DNA from: JAIUNP01 sp020161975
GTDB lineage: Bacteria > Pseudomonadota > Alphaproteobacteria > Rhizobiales > Beijerinckiaceae
DNA length: 64,000 bases
Direction: 5' to 3'
NCBI GenBank assembly: GCA_036745275.1
Contig: DAIOGK010000001.1
Coordinates: 1 to 64,000, forward strand
Shown here: piece by piece, positions 25,269 to 33,308 of the stretch
How the letters are laid out: the number at the start of each line of letters is the position of its first letter
Position numbering within the stretch: position 1 is the stretch's first letter
The notes under the pieces: generated by a model
What the model was told of the DNA's origin: nothing
Databases searched by the model: none
The model's input: the letters and a program-made list of their open reading frames with translations, nothing else
Translations under genes and position numbers: made by a program

Positions 25269-25787
25269 CTATTTCACCGCTTCACCGGGATAGACACCCC
25301 AGAGCTGGTCCTGCTTCATCCATCCCTGGAACCCGTCGCCATAGACGCGGCACCAACGCCCCGAACAGCGGTCCACCGTTGTGATCACCGAGGGCTGAAG
25401 CCGGGCGACCACCGGGCTGTTCTCGCCTTCGCCCTCATGAAGCGCCAATGTCGGCTCCTTCGACCAGGGCGCGACCAGCGCCGTTCGGCGGGACGACAGA
25501 CGGCTGTGATAGACCCACCCCTCGCTGCCCTCCGAATCACGGACCCGGCGCCAGTTCTCGAATTCCGCCGTGATTTCCACGGGCAGGCCTTCGCGCTTGA
25601 ACACCCACTTGATGCGGTGCTCCTTGCTTGGCCCCTCGCGCATCGGCGTGTCGCTGGGCTTCAGGCTGACATAGCGCGGAATTGGCAGGCCGGTCGTCGA
25701 GCCCGTCGTGATCTGGTCGGATGCCTGCCCTTGGGCAAAGGCTCCGGACAAGAGGAGACAGGCGGTTGCAGCACAGACCCGATTCAT
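25269..25787 (-). CDS. Exported SH3-domain protein
   Basis: A 172-residue protein with a signal peptide (MNRVCAATACLLLSGAFAQG) and two bacterial SH3-like repeats: PMREGPSKEHRIKWVFKREGLPVEI...GWVYHSRLS (about 45-105) and a second ending GFQGWMKQDQLWGVYPGE. Such proteins are periplasmic and may bind peptidoglycan or proteins; the exact function is unknown. The ATG at 25787 begins at the signal peptide. It is divergent from the 2-hydroxyacid dehydrogenase, a pairing common in Rhizobiales. Confidence 0.8.
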   Translation of the reverse strand: MNRVCAATACLLLSGAFAQGQASDQITTGSTTGLPIPRYVSLKPSDTPMREGPSKEHRIKWVFKREGLPVEITAEFENWRRVRDSEGSEGWVYHSRLSSRRTALVAPWSKEPTLALHEGEGENSPVVARLQPSVITTVDRCSGRWCRVYGDGFQGWMKQDQLWGVYPGEAVK

Positions 25788-25974
25788 CAAAACATAACCC
25801 TCGATTGATTTACCCTTGCGCGCGGGAAGCGCGGCGTGAGGATTTTCAAGCGGCCCTGCAATCTGATACACGGGATTCACGAACCGCCTGAGGCGCCGGC
25901 CGACTCTGCGTCATAGCAGTTAACGACAGGTTGCGAAGGTCGGAAAATGCCTTGCAGGGGAGTGTGCGAGAACA

Positions 25975-26967
25975 ATGACGAAATTTCGACCGGCTGTCGT
26001 CATTACGCGCCGTCTGCCCGAAGTGATCGAAGAGAGGATGGCTGAACTCTTCGATGTGACGATTCCCCTCAATGACAAAGCGATGAGCGACGACCAGCTT
26101 GCTGCGGCCATGAATGCCTGCGACGTGCTGCTGCCGACGGTGACGGACCGGATCGACGCCGATCTGATCGCCCGCGCCGGTCCGCGCCTCAAACTCATCG
26201 CCAATTTCGGCAACGGGGTCGACAATATCGATGTTGCCGCAGCTCGCAAGCGCGGCATCACCGTGACCAACACGCCGGGCGTTCTGACCGAAGACATGGC
26301 CGATTTCACGATGGCTCTGATCGTGGCGGTGGCGCGACGGTTCTCGGAAGGCGCGCGCATCATTCCCGGCGGTGGCTGGTCCGGCTGGTCGCCGACCTGG
26401 ATGCTGGGCCGCCGTGTCACCGGCAAGCGCATCGGCATTGTCGGCATGGGGCGGATCGGCCAGGCGGTCGCGCGCCGGGCGCGGGCCTTCGGCCTTCAGG
26501 TGCATTACCACAACCGCCGCCCCGTCTCGGCCCGGACGGAAGAGGAATTGCAGGCCACCTACTGGGAGAGCCTCGACCGGATGCTTGCGCGGATGGATAT
26601 CATCACCATTCACTGCCCGCATACGCCCGCGACCTTCCACCTGCTCTCGGCCAGGCGGCTGCAACTTTTGAAAGCGGATGCGATCCTCGTCAATACCGCG
26701 CGCGGAGAGATCGTCGACACCGACGAGTTGACCAACCTGCTTGAGGCCGGCCACCTTGCCGGGGCCGGGCTCGATGTCTATGAGCATGAACCGGCCATTT
26801 CCGACCGTCTGCTGAAACTCGCCGATGAGGGGCGCGTGCTCCTTCTGCCGCATATGGGCTCTTCCACCGTGGAAAGCCGAATCGAGATGGGCGAAAAGGT
26901 TATCATCAACATCAAGACCTTTATTGACGGCCATACCCCGCCGGATCGCGTGTTGCCGCAACTGTGA
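25975..26967 (+). CDS. D-2-hydroxyacid dehydrogenase (glyoxylate/hydroxypyruvate reductase type)
   Basis: A 330-residue NAD(P)-dependent reductase. The nucleotide-binding motif GIVGMGRIGQAVARRARAFG is at about residue 148. The catalytic Arg (VNTARGEIVD, about 245), Glu (YEHEPA, about 269) and His (LPHMGSST, about 292) are all present. Its closest named relatives are GyaR/GhrB glyoxylate reductases. The stop overlaps the GTG start of the YqaA-like gene. Confidence 0.9.
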   Translation: MTKFRPAVVITRRLPEVIEERMAELFDVTIPLNDKAMSDDQLAAAMNACDVLLPTVTDRIDADLIARAGPRLKLIANFGNGVDNIDVAAARKRGITVTNTPGVLTEDMADFTMALIVAVARRFSEGARIIPGGGWSGWSPTWMLGRRVTGKRIGIVGMGRIGQAVARRARAFGLQVHYHNRRPVSARTEEELQATYWESLDRMLARMDIITIHCPHTPATFHLLSARRLQLLKADAILVNTARGEIVDTDELTNLLEAGHLAGAGLDVYEHEPAISDRLLKLADEGRVLLLPHMGSSTVESRIEMGEKVIINIKTFIDGHTPPDRVLPQL

Positions 26968-27413
26968 GCGGCGCACTGGCCGCCCATGCCGGCCTGTTCA
27001 CAGCCGCGTTCCTTGCCGCCACCATCCTGCCCGCCCAATCGGAAGCGATGCTCGCGGGCCTGATCGTTGCCGGGACCTGGCCGGTCTGGAGCCTCGTTGC
27101 CGTCGCCAGTTTCGGAAATATACTGGGGTCCGTCGTCAACTGGGGCCTCGGTCGCGGCATCGAGCATTTCCGCGACAGGCGATGGTTTCCACTGACTGCC
27201 GCGCAGCTTGACCGGGCGCAGGGCTGGTATCAGCGCTGGGGTGCCTGGTCACTGCTGCTGAGCTGGGCCCCGGTCATCGGCGACCCGCTGACGCTTGTGG
27301 CCGGCGTCATGCGTGAACCGTTCTGGCGCTTCCTCATTCTCGTCACCATCGCAAAGACCGGACGCTATCTCGTTCTTGCCGCGCTGGTGCTCGGCTGGAT
27401 GCGATCAGGCTGA
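26964..27413 (+). CDS. YqaA/DedA-like small membrane protein
   Basis: A 149-residue protein with four to five hydrophobic segments. The GNILGSVVNWGLGR motif and LSWAPVIGDPLTLVAGVMRE segment place it in the YqaA branch of the DedA (SNARE-associated/VTT) family, linked to membrane homeostasis and phospholipid translocation. It starts with GTG inside the dehydrogenase stop (GTGA), implying coupling. Its 3' end overlaps the convergent NDUFA9-like gene by nine bases. Confidence 0.83.
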   Translation: MSGALAAHAGLFTAAFLAATILPAQSEAMLAGLIVAGTWPVWSLVAVASFGNILGSVVNWGLGRGIEHFRDRRWFPLTAAQLDRAQGWYQRWGAWSLLLSWAPVIGDPLTLVAGVMREPFWRFLILVTIAKTGRYLVLAALVLGWMRSG

Positions 27414-28367
27414 ATGCGGCTTCTCGAACTGGCCGTGCTCACGGAAGCGATAAAGGTAGGACGGCACCACCGATTCGTAGGCAGTCGGTGTGATGCCAAG
27501 CGCTTCCAGCGTCCGCCCCTCGGCCTTCGCCGCGTCGCTGACGACGTTATCCTGTTCCAGGAGATTAACCTGATCCACCGTCAGCAGCGAGCCGGGCAGA
27601 ATCTGCAGGACGCTCGCCAGCCAGCGTGCTGACCAGAACGGCAAGTTGACGGGGAACCGCGTGCGGCCCGTTTCCTTGAGAATATACTCCAGCAACTGCC
27701 GGAAGCTGGAGACTTCCGGGCCACCAAGTTCATAGATCGTGCCCGGCTGTGCCTTGCCGGCGAGCACGGCGACCACCGCCGCAGCCACATCATCAGCATA
27801 GACCGGCTGGAAGCGCGTAGCGCCACCGCCGATCAGTGGCAGGGCCGGCGACATGCGGGCCATTGCCGCAAACCGATTGAAGAACGTATCCTCGGGGCCG
27901 AAAATGACCGACGGACGCAAAACAACCGCCGATGGCACGGCCTTCAGGACCGCCTCCTCGCCATATCCCTTCGACGCCGCGTAATCAGACGCCGAATCTT
28001 TGTCCGCGCCGATCGCGGACATCTGCACCACATTGGAAATGCCCGCTTTTGCGGCAGCGTCCGCTATGGTGCGGGCGCCCACCGCCTGCACGGCGCCGAA
28101 GGTCTGGCGGCCACTCTCGGCCATGATGCCGACGAGATTGACCACGGCGTCGGCGCCTGCCATCGCATGTTCGACCGAAGCGCGGTAGCGCAAATTCGCC
28201 TGCACCGGCTGGATCTGTCCGACGATGCCGAGGGGCTGCAAATGGCCGGCAAGATCAGGCCGCCGCACCGCAACCCGGACGCGCCAGCCCTGCCGCGCCA
28301 GCGCGCGCACCAGATGCCGCCCGACAAACCCCGACCCGCCAAATACTGTGACCAGTTTCGCCGTCAT
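27405..28367 (-). CDS. Complex I NDUFA9-family NAD(P)-binding protein
   Basis: A 320-residue atypical SDR. The Rossmann motif VTVFGGSGFVGRHLVRAL opens the protein; later blocks LRPSVIFGPEDTFFNRFA and FQPVYADDVA match the NDUFA9 subfamily, which in mitochondria is an accessory complex I subunit. The alphaproteobacterial version is usually a single gene away from the nuo operon. The ATG at 28367 has GGAG six bases upstream. The tRNA-Leu gene lies upstream on the other strand. Confidence 0.85.
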   Translation of the reverse strand: MTAKLVTVFGGSGFVGRHLVRALARQGWRVRVAVRRPDLAGHLQPLGIVGQIQPVQANLRYRASVEHAMAGADAVVNLVGIMAESGRQTFGAVQAVGARTIADAAAKAGISNVVQMSAIGADKDSASDYAASKGYGEEAVLKAVPSAVVLRPSVIFGPEDTFFNRFAAMARMSPALPLIGGGATRFQPVYADDVAAAVVAVLAGKAQPGTIYELGGPEVSSFRQLLEYILKETGRTRFPVNLPFWSARWLASVLQILPGSLLTVDQVNLLEQDNVVSDAAKAEGRTLEALGITPTAYESVVPSYLYRFREHGQFEKPHSA

Positions 28368-28501
28368 GCCGCTCTCCACTCAGGGCCCGCCGCGCAATCG
28401 CGCGCAGGCGCAGCCTCTTCGCCCTCTCTTCCGATCTAGTCAATCCCGCCCGCGCTGTACAGGGGCGGAACACACCCGTGCGACGGAATGTCGATAAGTG
28501 A

Positions 28502-28531
28502 TTGACAAGGGCGGGAGCGGCCTTCTATGAG
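28502..28531 (+). promoter_or_regulatory. Promoter of tRNA-Leu
   Basis: A perfect TTGACA (28502-28507) with CTATGA/TATGAG 17-18 bases downstream (28525-28531), 11-16 bases before the tRNA 5' end. Confidence 0.65.
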
Positions 28532-28541
28532 CAGCGCCAGT

Positions 28542-28626
28542 GCCCAGGTGGCGGAATTGGTAGACGCGCTGGTTTCAGGTACCAGTGGTGAAAGCCGTGG
28601 AGGTTCGAGTCCTCTCCTGGGCACCA
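28542..28626 (+). tRNA. tRNA-Leu (anticodon CAG)
   Basis: An 85-base class II tRNA. The acceptor stem GCCCAGG pairs with CCTGGGC, followed by A and an encoded CCA. The anticodon stem CTGGT/ACCAG encloses the loop TTCAGGT, with anticodon CAG at 28576-28578. A long variable arm and the T-arm GGTTCGAGTCC are present. It serves as the left boundary of the integrase-containing island that follows. Confidence 0.97.
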
Positions 28627-28727
28627 AACCATCCTTCGTGATGGTTCATAGAAATTCGAAATTCCCCGCAAATTCAGTGGAACCCAGCGAAATTATCTTC
28701 GCAGGGCTTCGCTTACCTTCGCCACAA

Positions 28728-28774
28728 GCCAACAAATTTGTTGGCCTCAATGTTGGCTTTTCACGAAGCCAACA
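28728..28774 (+). repeat. Cluster of GCCAACA inverted repeats before the integrase
   Basis: Two adjacent palindromes built from one 7-mer: an 18-base perfect palindrome (28728-28745) and a 9-bp stem (28751-28759 with 28766-28774). They give four copies of GCCAACA or its complement within 47 bases, ending 16 bases before the integrase ATG. Related TTGGC units recur inside the integrase gene at about 29013-29065. They are candidate integrase arm-type or regulator sites. Confidence 0.6.
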
Positions 28775-28790
28775 AGCGCGAGGCCAAAAG

Positions 28791-29135
28791 ATGCCGCTGA
28801 CAGATGCAAAGATCCGAACCAAACGGCCGGGCGATTCCATTCAGAAATTGTCCGATGGTGGCGGATTGCAGATCTGGATCTCGCCATCAGGCGGCCGGAA
28901 TTGGTATCTCGCCTACCGCCTGAGCGGACAGCAGCGCATGTTGGCGCTTGGTCCCTATCCTTCCATCACTCTGCAACAGGCGCGCAAACTGCGCGATGAA
29001 GCCAAGGTCTTGTTGGCCTCAGGCGGTGATCCAAGCCAACAGAAAACGGCCGAAAAGGCCAACAGCGCGACTTCCGAGGCCAAAACTTTCGCAGCCATCG
29101 GGCAGCCGGCGGCTGATCCAGTATGTTTGTCCTGA
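28791..29135 (+). pseudogene. Truncated P4-type tyrosine integrase
   Basis: The first 105 or so residues are the N-terminal arm-binding domain (DUF4102): MPLTDAKIRTKRPGDSIQKL, SDGGGLQIWISPSGGRNWY, LGPYPSITLQQARKLRDEAK. Full-length relatives have about 400 residues with an R-H-R-Y catalytic domain; here the similarity stops after AKTFAAIG and the frame closes ten residues later. The catalytic domain is absent. Its position directly after a tRNA-Leu gene is the classic integration site for this family. The fragment cannot be an active recombinase. Confidence 0.85.
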
Positions 29136-29179
29136 TTGCCATATGCGCCCTCCTGCGGCGTCACCATGGCCCCAAGCAC

Positions 29180-29410
29180 ACGATTCACGACAGTGCTGCC
29201 GCCTTCGCAAGGATCATCTTGCCGGGCGTCAGATCGGAGACGAGCATTCTCCGCTTCGAGATTCGTCATCCGCTTGGCATGAGCACACTTCAACCCGACA
29301 AACTCCTGCCGCCAGGGCAAAGGGCATGTAGAACCGGCGTTGCTCAAGCCCGATGGATATGCAGCAGGCAAAAAAATATCTTCGAGTGCCCCTCGGTGAT
29401 CGATCATCTT
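29180..29410 (-). pseudogene. Decayed IS3-family OrfA remnant
   Basis: On the minus strand a frame reads WRQEFVGLK then AKRMTNLEAENARLRS, and after a one-base shift LTPGKMILAKAAALS and stop. This matches the C-terminal half of IS3-family OrfA (WRxEYGGLK, LKELExENARLK, DLTLDKxILKEAA). Upstream, a weak EQRRFY match suggests the HTH region in a third frame. There is no OrfB. The remainder of 29136-29429 shows no gene. Junk from an old insertion that probably helped delete the integrase 3' end. Confidence 0.6.
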
Positions 29411-29429
29411 GCAGCGTATCGCCGACGCT

Positions 29430-30467
29430 TCAGATATTTTCCGAGACGTAGAGTTCAAACGGAAGTGGTCCGGGCTTAGAGAGTTCCTCGCCGTCTCTGT
29501 TCACGGCAAGGACGGCCTCCTTAATCAATAGCTGAGCCAATTGCTCCACCGGCGTGGCGATAATCATGCCGACGGAGTTCTCGATCAGGGCCTCGCGGGA
29601 ACTGGGGGTGATCTCGTTGCAGACCAACGCCACTTGTCCGAGCCTGTCCGTCCGCCGCAGGGCCTCAATGGCGCCTTCAAAACCGCCCGAGGCGACGTAA
29701 AGGCCGACAAGATCGGGATGCTTTTCGAGCAACTGCTCAACCGCATGTCGGACGCCATCCTCGGATTCGGCCGAGGCAACCGTGTCGACGACATCAAAGC
29801 CGGGCTGCTGCTCGCGGATATACCCGCGAAAGCCCGCCTCCCGCATTTCTTGCGCGAGATAGCTGTAATTGCCGACCACAATGCTGAGCGCGCCGGCTTT
29901 GCGTGCGGTGTGGGTGACGCCCCATGCCGCCGTTCGTCCCGCTTTTCGGTTGTCGAGGCCGATATACGCCTGCCGGGCATCAATCGCGAAGTCAGACAGG
30001 AGCGAGAAGATCAGCACTCCTCTGTCCCGAGCTTTCACGACGGCGTCGGAAACAGCGCGATGATCGGGCGCCATCAGCGCGACGGCGTGACAGGTCTCAG
30101 AAAGTTGCTGGATCAGGGATGCGGCTTCCTGCGGCGAATTATTCGTTTGATATGCGATCTTCAGATCGACGTCCGCATCGGAACATTTGATCGCGGCGAG
30201 ACGGACCGCCGCTTCAAGCGCCACATAAAACGGGTTGTGGCGGCGGCGCATTGCGAGGCCGATGCGGACGACAGCGCGTCTAGCCGGCAACCGCGCGCGC
30301 ATCGCTGGCACGCCGTGATAGTGCAAAGCCCGGGCGGCTTCGTAAACCAGCGCCGAGCGCTTGTCGCTGACGGGGGTACGCCCGTTCAGCACACGATCGA
30401 CGGTCGCAAGGCTTACGCCCGCCGCTCTGGCGACATCAGCCAACGTAACCCGCAGCGGCCTGTCCAT
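29430..30467 (-). CDS. LacI-family transcriptional regulator
   Basis: A 345-residue regulator. The N-terminal HTH is VTLADVARAAGVSLATVDRVLNGR (residues about 6-29), including the hinge-proximal LNGR of LacI proteins. The rest is a periplasmic-binding-protein-like sensor domain of the sugar-binding type (about 70-340), typical of regulators that respond to small ligands such as sugars or nucleosides. The ATG at 30467 gives the normal short leader before the HTH. It is divergent from the desaturase, with a long inverted repeat in between, so it probably controls that operon and itself. Confidence 0.9.
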   Translation of the reverse strand: MDRPLRVTLADVARAAGVSLATVDRVLNGRTPVSDKRSALVYEAARALHYHGVPAMRARLPARRAVVRIGLAMRRRHNPFYVALEAAVRLAAIKCSDADVDLKIAYQTNNSPQEAASLIQQLSETCHAVALMAPDHRAVSDAVVKARDRGVLIFSLLSDFAIDARQAYIGLDNRKAGRTAAWGVTHTARKAGALSIVVGNYSYLAQEMREAGFRGYIREQQPGFDVVDTVASAESEDGVRHAVEQLLEKHPDLVGLYVASGGFEGAIEALRRTDRLGQVALVCNEITPSSREALIENSVGMIIATPVEQLAQLLIKEAVLAVNRDGEELSKPGPLPFELYVSENI

Positions 30468-30472
30468 TTGAC

Positions 30473-30511
30473 ATATTTCTCTCAAAAATTGACATGTTTG
30501 AGAGAAAATAT
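30473..30511. promoter_or_regulatory. Long inverted repeat: probable LacI-family operator
   Basis: ATATTTCTCTCAAA (30473-30486) faces TTTGAGAGAAAATAT (30497-30511) across a ten-base spacer that contains TTGACA (30489-30494). The core TTTCTCTCAAA/TTTGAGAGAAA is perfect over 11 bases, and TTTGA repeats extend both outer ends. It starts six bases before the regulator's ATG. A bound repressor would cover the TTGACA box. Confidence 0.6.
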
Positions 30512-30575
30512 CAAATGGCGTTGCTGTCCGCAACGCAGGCAGTACCCTTGCCCAGAACGACAGGGGAGCCTCGCG

Positions 30576-31667
30576 ATGGCCGCTAGGGCGCGTGATTACA
30601 GTTTGGCGGGATCGAGCGCCAAGTCCTCGCAGGATTCCGGCCATGTTGCAGCTCAATGGTACCGGACCGCGCTCGACCGTCAGGACATGAAGGCGCTGAT
30701 GCAGCGCGACGACGGCCCGGCACTGCGCGACACCGCCATATGGTGGGGGCTGCTGCTCGCTTCGGCGGCCGGGGGCACCCTATTCTGGGGCAGCGCCGCA
30801 GCCGTGCCGTTCTTCGTGGTCTACGGCGTTCTTTACGGCTCTGCCTCAGATTCTCGTTGGCATGAATGCGGGCATCGCACCGCGTTCAAGTCGGCGTGGA
30901 TGAACGATGTCGTCTATCAACTCGCCAGCTTCATGATTATGCGCGAGCCGGAGATCACGCGCTGGAGCCATGCCCGCCACCACACCGACACGTTGATCGT
31001 CGGTCGCGACCCGGAGATCGCGGTCAAGCGGCCGCCGAACATTCCGATCATCCTCCTCAGCTTCATCGCTGGCGAAGGGGTTTACAAGGCGGTTCGCTCG
31101 ATGCTTCGCCACAGCGTTGGACGGCTGACTGCGGACGAACGCACGTTCGTGCCCGAAAGCATGTGGCCGAAGGTATTCATGACGGCGCGCATCTGGCTGG
31201 CGATCCATGCGACCTCAATCGCTGCGGCGCTTTACATGCAAAGCTGGATACCCGTCCTGCTGGTCGGCATCCTGCCGACGATGTATGGCGCATGGCTGGC
31301 CCGGCTTTTCGACCTTACCCAACATGCGGGGCTGGCAGAGGATGTGCTCGACCATCGCCTCAACTCCCGCACCTTGATGATGAACCCATTGTTCCGCTTT
31401 GTGTATTGGAACATGAACTATCATATCGAGCACCACATGTTCCCGATGGTGCCGTATCACGCGCTGCCCCGCCTTCACGCGCTTATGAAACACGATACGC
31501 CGGCTCCATATCCCGGTCTCTGGGCTGCCTATCGCGAGATCATCCCGGCGATCCTGAAGCAGGTGAAGGATCCAAATTATTGCGTGGAACGCTCGCTGCC
31601 TGCGACGGCGACGCCTTGTCCAGCGCGAGCGCAAGATCTGGCTTTGATGCCGCACCCGGAACAATAA
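30576..31667 (+). CDS. Membrane fatty-acid desaturase-like di-iron protein
   Basis: A 363-residue integral membrane protein with the three histidine boxes that bind the di-iron centre: HECGH (about residue 97), HARHH (about 135) and HIEHH (about 289). Hydrophobic pairs near 50-85 and 205-235 would anchor it. The family inserts double bonds or hydroxyls into acyl chains or related substrates using oxygen. A strong AGGGGAG lies seven bases before the ATG. It is followed 66 bases later by the PanB-like gene. The usual membrane FabB/FabA route already exists elsewhere in the window, so this is a specialised, oxygen-dependent activity. Confidence 0.85.
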   Translation: MAARARDYSLAGSSAKSSQDSGHVAAQWYRTALDRQDMKALMQRDDGPALRDTAIWWGLLLASAAGGTLFWGSAAAVPFFVVYGVLYGSASDSRWHECGHRTAFKSAWMNDVVYQLASFMIMREPEITRWSHARHHTDTLIVGRDPEIAVKRPPNIPIILLSFIAGEGVYKAVRSMLRHSVGRLTADERTFVPESMWPKVFMTARIWLAIHATSIAAALYMQSWIPVLLVGILPTMYGAWLARLFDLTQHAGLAEDVLDHRLNSRTLMMNPLFRFVYWNMNYHIEHHMFPMVPYHALPRLHALMKHDTPAPYPGLWAAYREIIPAILKQVKDPNYCVERSLPATATPCPARAQDLALMPHPEQ

Positions 31668-31733
31668 CGCCATCTTGCGATGGACAGGTAGGTTCAAAGC
31701 GATGGTGCTGGACGTGAGCGGTAAGAACAGGCC

Positions 31734-32549
31734 ATGAGCGGCAAGAAATTGACGGTTGCAGACTTGCAGGCGCTCAAGGGGCGTCGCCAGCTGACGATGC
31801 TCCGCTGCGAAAGCATCGAAGACGCAGCCGCAGCCGAGCAGGCGGGGATCGACCTCATTTCGGTTGCTCCGCACCTCTTACAAAATCCGCAATTCCGCAG
31901 TGCGGCGCCCACCGTGTTCTGCGTCACCAGCCTGAGTTACGGCATTTACGCGACGCCCAAGGAGTATCTGCGGGCGGCGTTTGAGATGCGCCGCGCTGGA
32001 GCGGATGCGGTCTATTGCGCCGCCAGCATGCGCGTGGTCCGGCGGCTCGCGGAGGAGGGAATCCCGGTCTGTGGACACGCCGGGCTCATCCCGTCGAAGG
32101 CGACGTGGACAGGCGGCTTCAAGGCCGTCGGAAAGACTGTCGAGACGGCCAAACTGGTGATGCAGCAAATCCGGGAATTGGAGAAGTCCGGCGCCGTGAT
32201 GGCCGAACTCGAGGTTGTGCCCGAAGCTGTGGCAACCGAAATCGCCCGAAGAACCTCGCTGATCGTTCTCTCGATGGGGTCAGGCGCGGGGTGCGACGGC
32301 CAGTATCTGTTCGCGACGGATGTGCTTGGAGCGCACAACGGACATTATCCGCGTCACTCCAAGACGTACCGGAACTTTGCCGCCGAGTATGATCGGCTGC
32401 AAGCCGAGCGGATCGAGGCATTTCGCGAATTTGCTGAAGACGTTGCAGGCAGTCGCTATCCCGAGGCCAAACACGTGGTTGCAGCCGATCCTGAAGTCGT
32501 TGCTGAATTTATGGCTGAACTTGATAAGGAAGATCCGCAGCAGATGTAA
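31734..32549 (+). CDS. PanB-superfamily protein lacking PanB metal ligands
   Basis: A 271-residue TIM-barrel protein recognisably related to ketopantoate hydroxymethyltransferase: YATPKEYL, PVCGHAGLIPS, GGFKAVGKT, AELEVVPEAVA (retaining the Glu equivalent to E181), and GHYPRHSK. The residues that bind magnesium in E. coli PanB are replaced: D45 by Pro46 (VAPH instead of VGDS), D84 by Thr65, and E114 by Ala96; K112 is Tyr94. It is therefore unlikely to make ketopantoate. It probably acts with the desaturase under the LacI regulator. Function unknown. Confidence 0.75.
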   Translation: MSGKKLTVADLQALKGRRQLTMLRCESIEDAAAAEQAGIDLISVAPHLLQNPQFRSAAPTVFCVTSLSYGIYATPKEYLRAAFEMRRAGADAVYCAASMRVVRRLAEEGIPVCGHAGLIPSKATWTGGFKAVGKTVETAKLVMQQIRELEKSGAVMAELEVVPEAVATEIARRTSLIVLSMGSGAGCDGQYLFATDVLGAHNGHYPRHSKTYRNFAAEYDRLQAERIEAFREFAEDVAGSRYPEAKHVVAADPEVVAEFMAELDKEDPQQM

Positions 32550-32808
32550 CGACGTTTAGATCGCTGATAGTCGGTCATTTTAAACCATTCTGATCACGCC
32601 GGAACGGTTCACCAGAGCATCGAAGGGCGCAACCTGACGTCATTTCTCAACGGTCCAAGCTATTCTCAGGAGCGACCAAAATGAAGGCGCTTTGATGTCG
32701 CCATCCTCGACATGACGTCTTTTGCAATGATCCTGGTGTCTTTCGCCAACGCCATGACGTTATGAGCAAGCCATGCCGACTTCTCGTCAAAGAGTTTGGG
32801 GTGCTGAC

Positions 32809-32994
32809 ATGAAGACACCAAGCCAGATCGCTGCCCTCGTGACCGGAGCTTCCTCCGGTATGGGTCAGAGCATCGCGAAACGCCTGACCGGCGATGGATA
32901 TCTGGTCTTTGTCGCTGCGCGCAGTTTTCACGGATTTTGCCGCCTTTTCCGTCGGATACGCACGGAAAGACTTGTGTTGATGAGCGGCGGGTGA
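32809..32994 (+). pseudogene. N-terminal stub of a short-chain dehydrogenase
   Basis: Starting MKTPSQIAALVTGASSGMGQ, it has the SDR cofactor motif TGASSGMG and continues IAKRLTGDGYLVFVAARS, then loses similarity at about residue 43 where sequence changes to IS-like DNA. The remaining ~200 residues, including the Tyr-x3-Lys site, are missing. The 32550-32808 stretch before it is A+T-richer and shows no gene. Confidence 0.7.
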
Positions 32995-33033
32995 TCAGCT
33001 GGATCAGCCCTACTACGACGCCTTTCGCCCGGC

Positions 33034-33308
33034 AAAATCCTGCACACGGACAAGGGCTATGACAGCAATGCCCCCGCGTCGACAGGTCGAAGAGCGCGGC
33101 ACAGTGCCGAACACCCCGCCCGGAGCCAATCGCATCTGGAAAAAGTTGCTTCTCGCCTGTCATCTACCGGCATCGAAACGCCATCGAGAGGACGTTCTGC
33201 CGCCTGAAGGACTTCCGCCGCGCCGCCACACGCTATGACCGGAACGCCGCCAACGTCCTTGCCGCGATCTGCATCGCGGCAACCGTCGGATTCTGGTTAT
33301 GGGTCTGA
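33034..33308 (+). pseudogene. IS5-family (IS427-like) transposase remnant
   Basis: Fragments of the C-terminal half of a DDE transposase in three frames: HTDKGYDSN (frame from 33034), RRQVEERGTVPN followed by PPGANRIWK (from 33077), and YRHRNAIERTFCRLKDFRR with AATRYDRNAANVLAAICI to the stop at 33306. The DKGYD and NAIERTFCRLKDFRR motifs are typical of IS5/IS427. At least two frameshifts and loss of the 5' half make it inactive. It marks the right side of the island. Confidence 0.8.

Noticed and set aside
28527..28790. Open frame running from the tRNA-Leu gene into the integrase.
   Set aside because: It translates the tRNA and its leader; the integrase family N-terminus starts at 28791.
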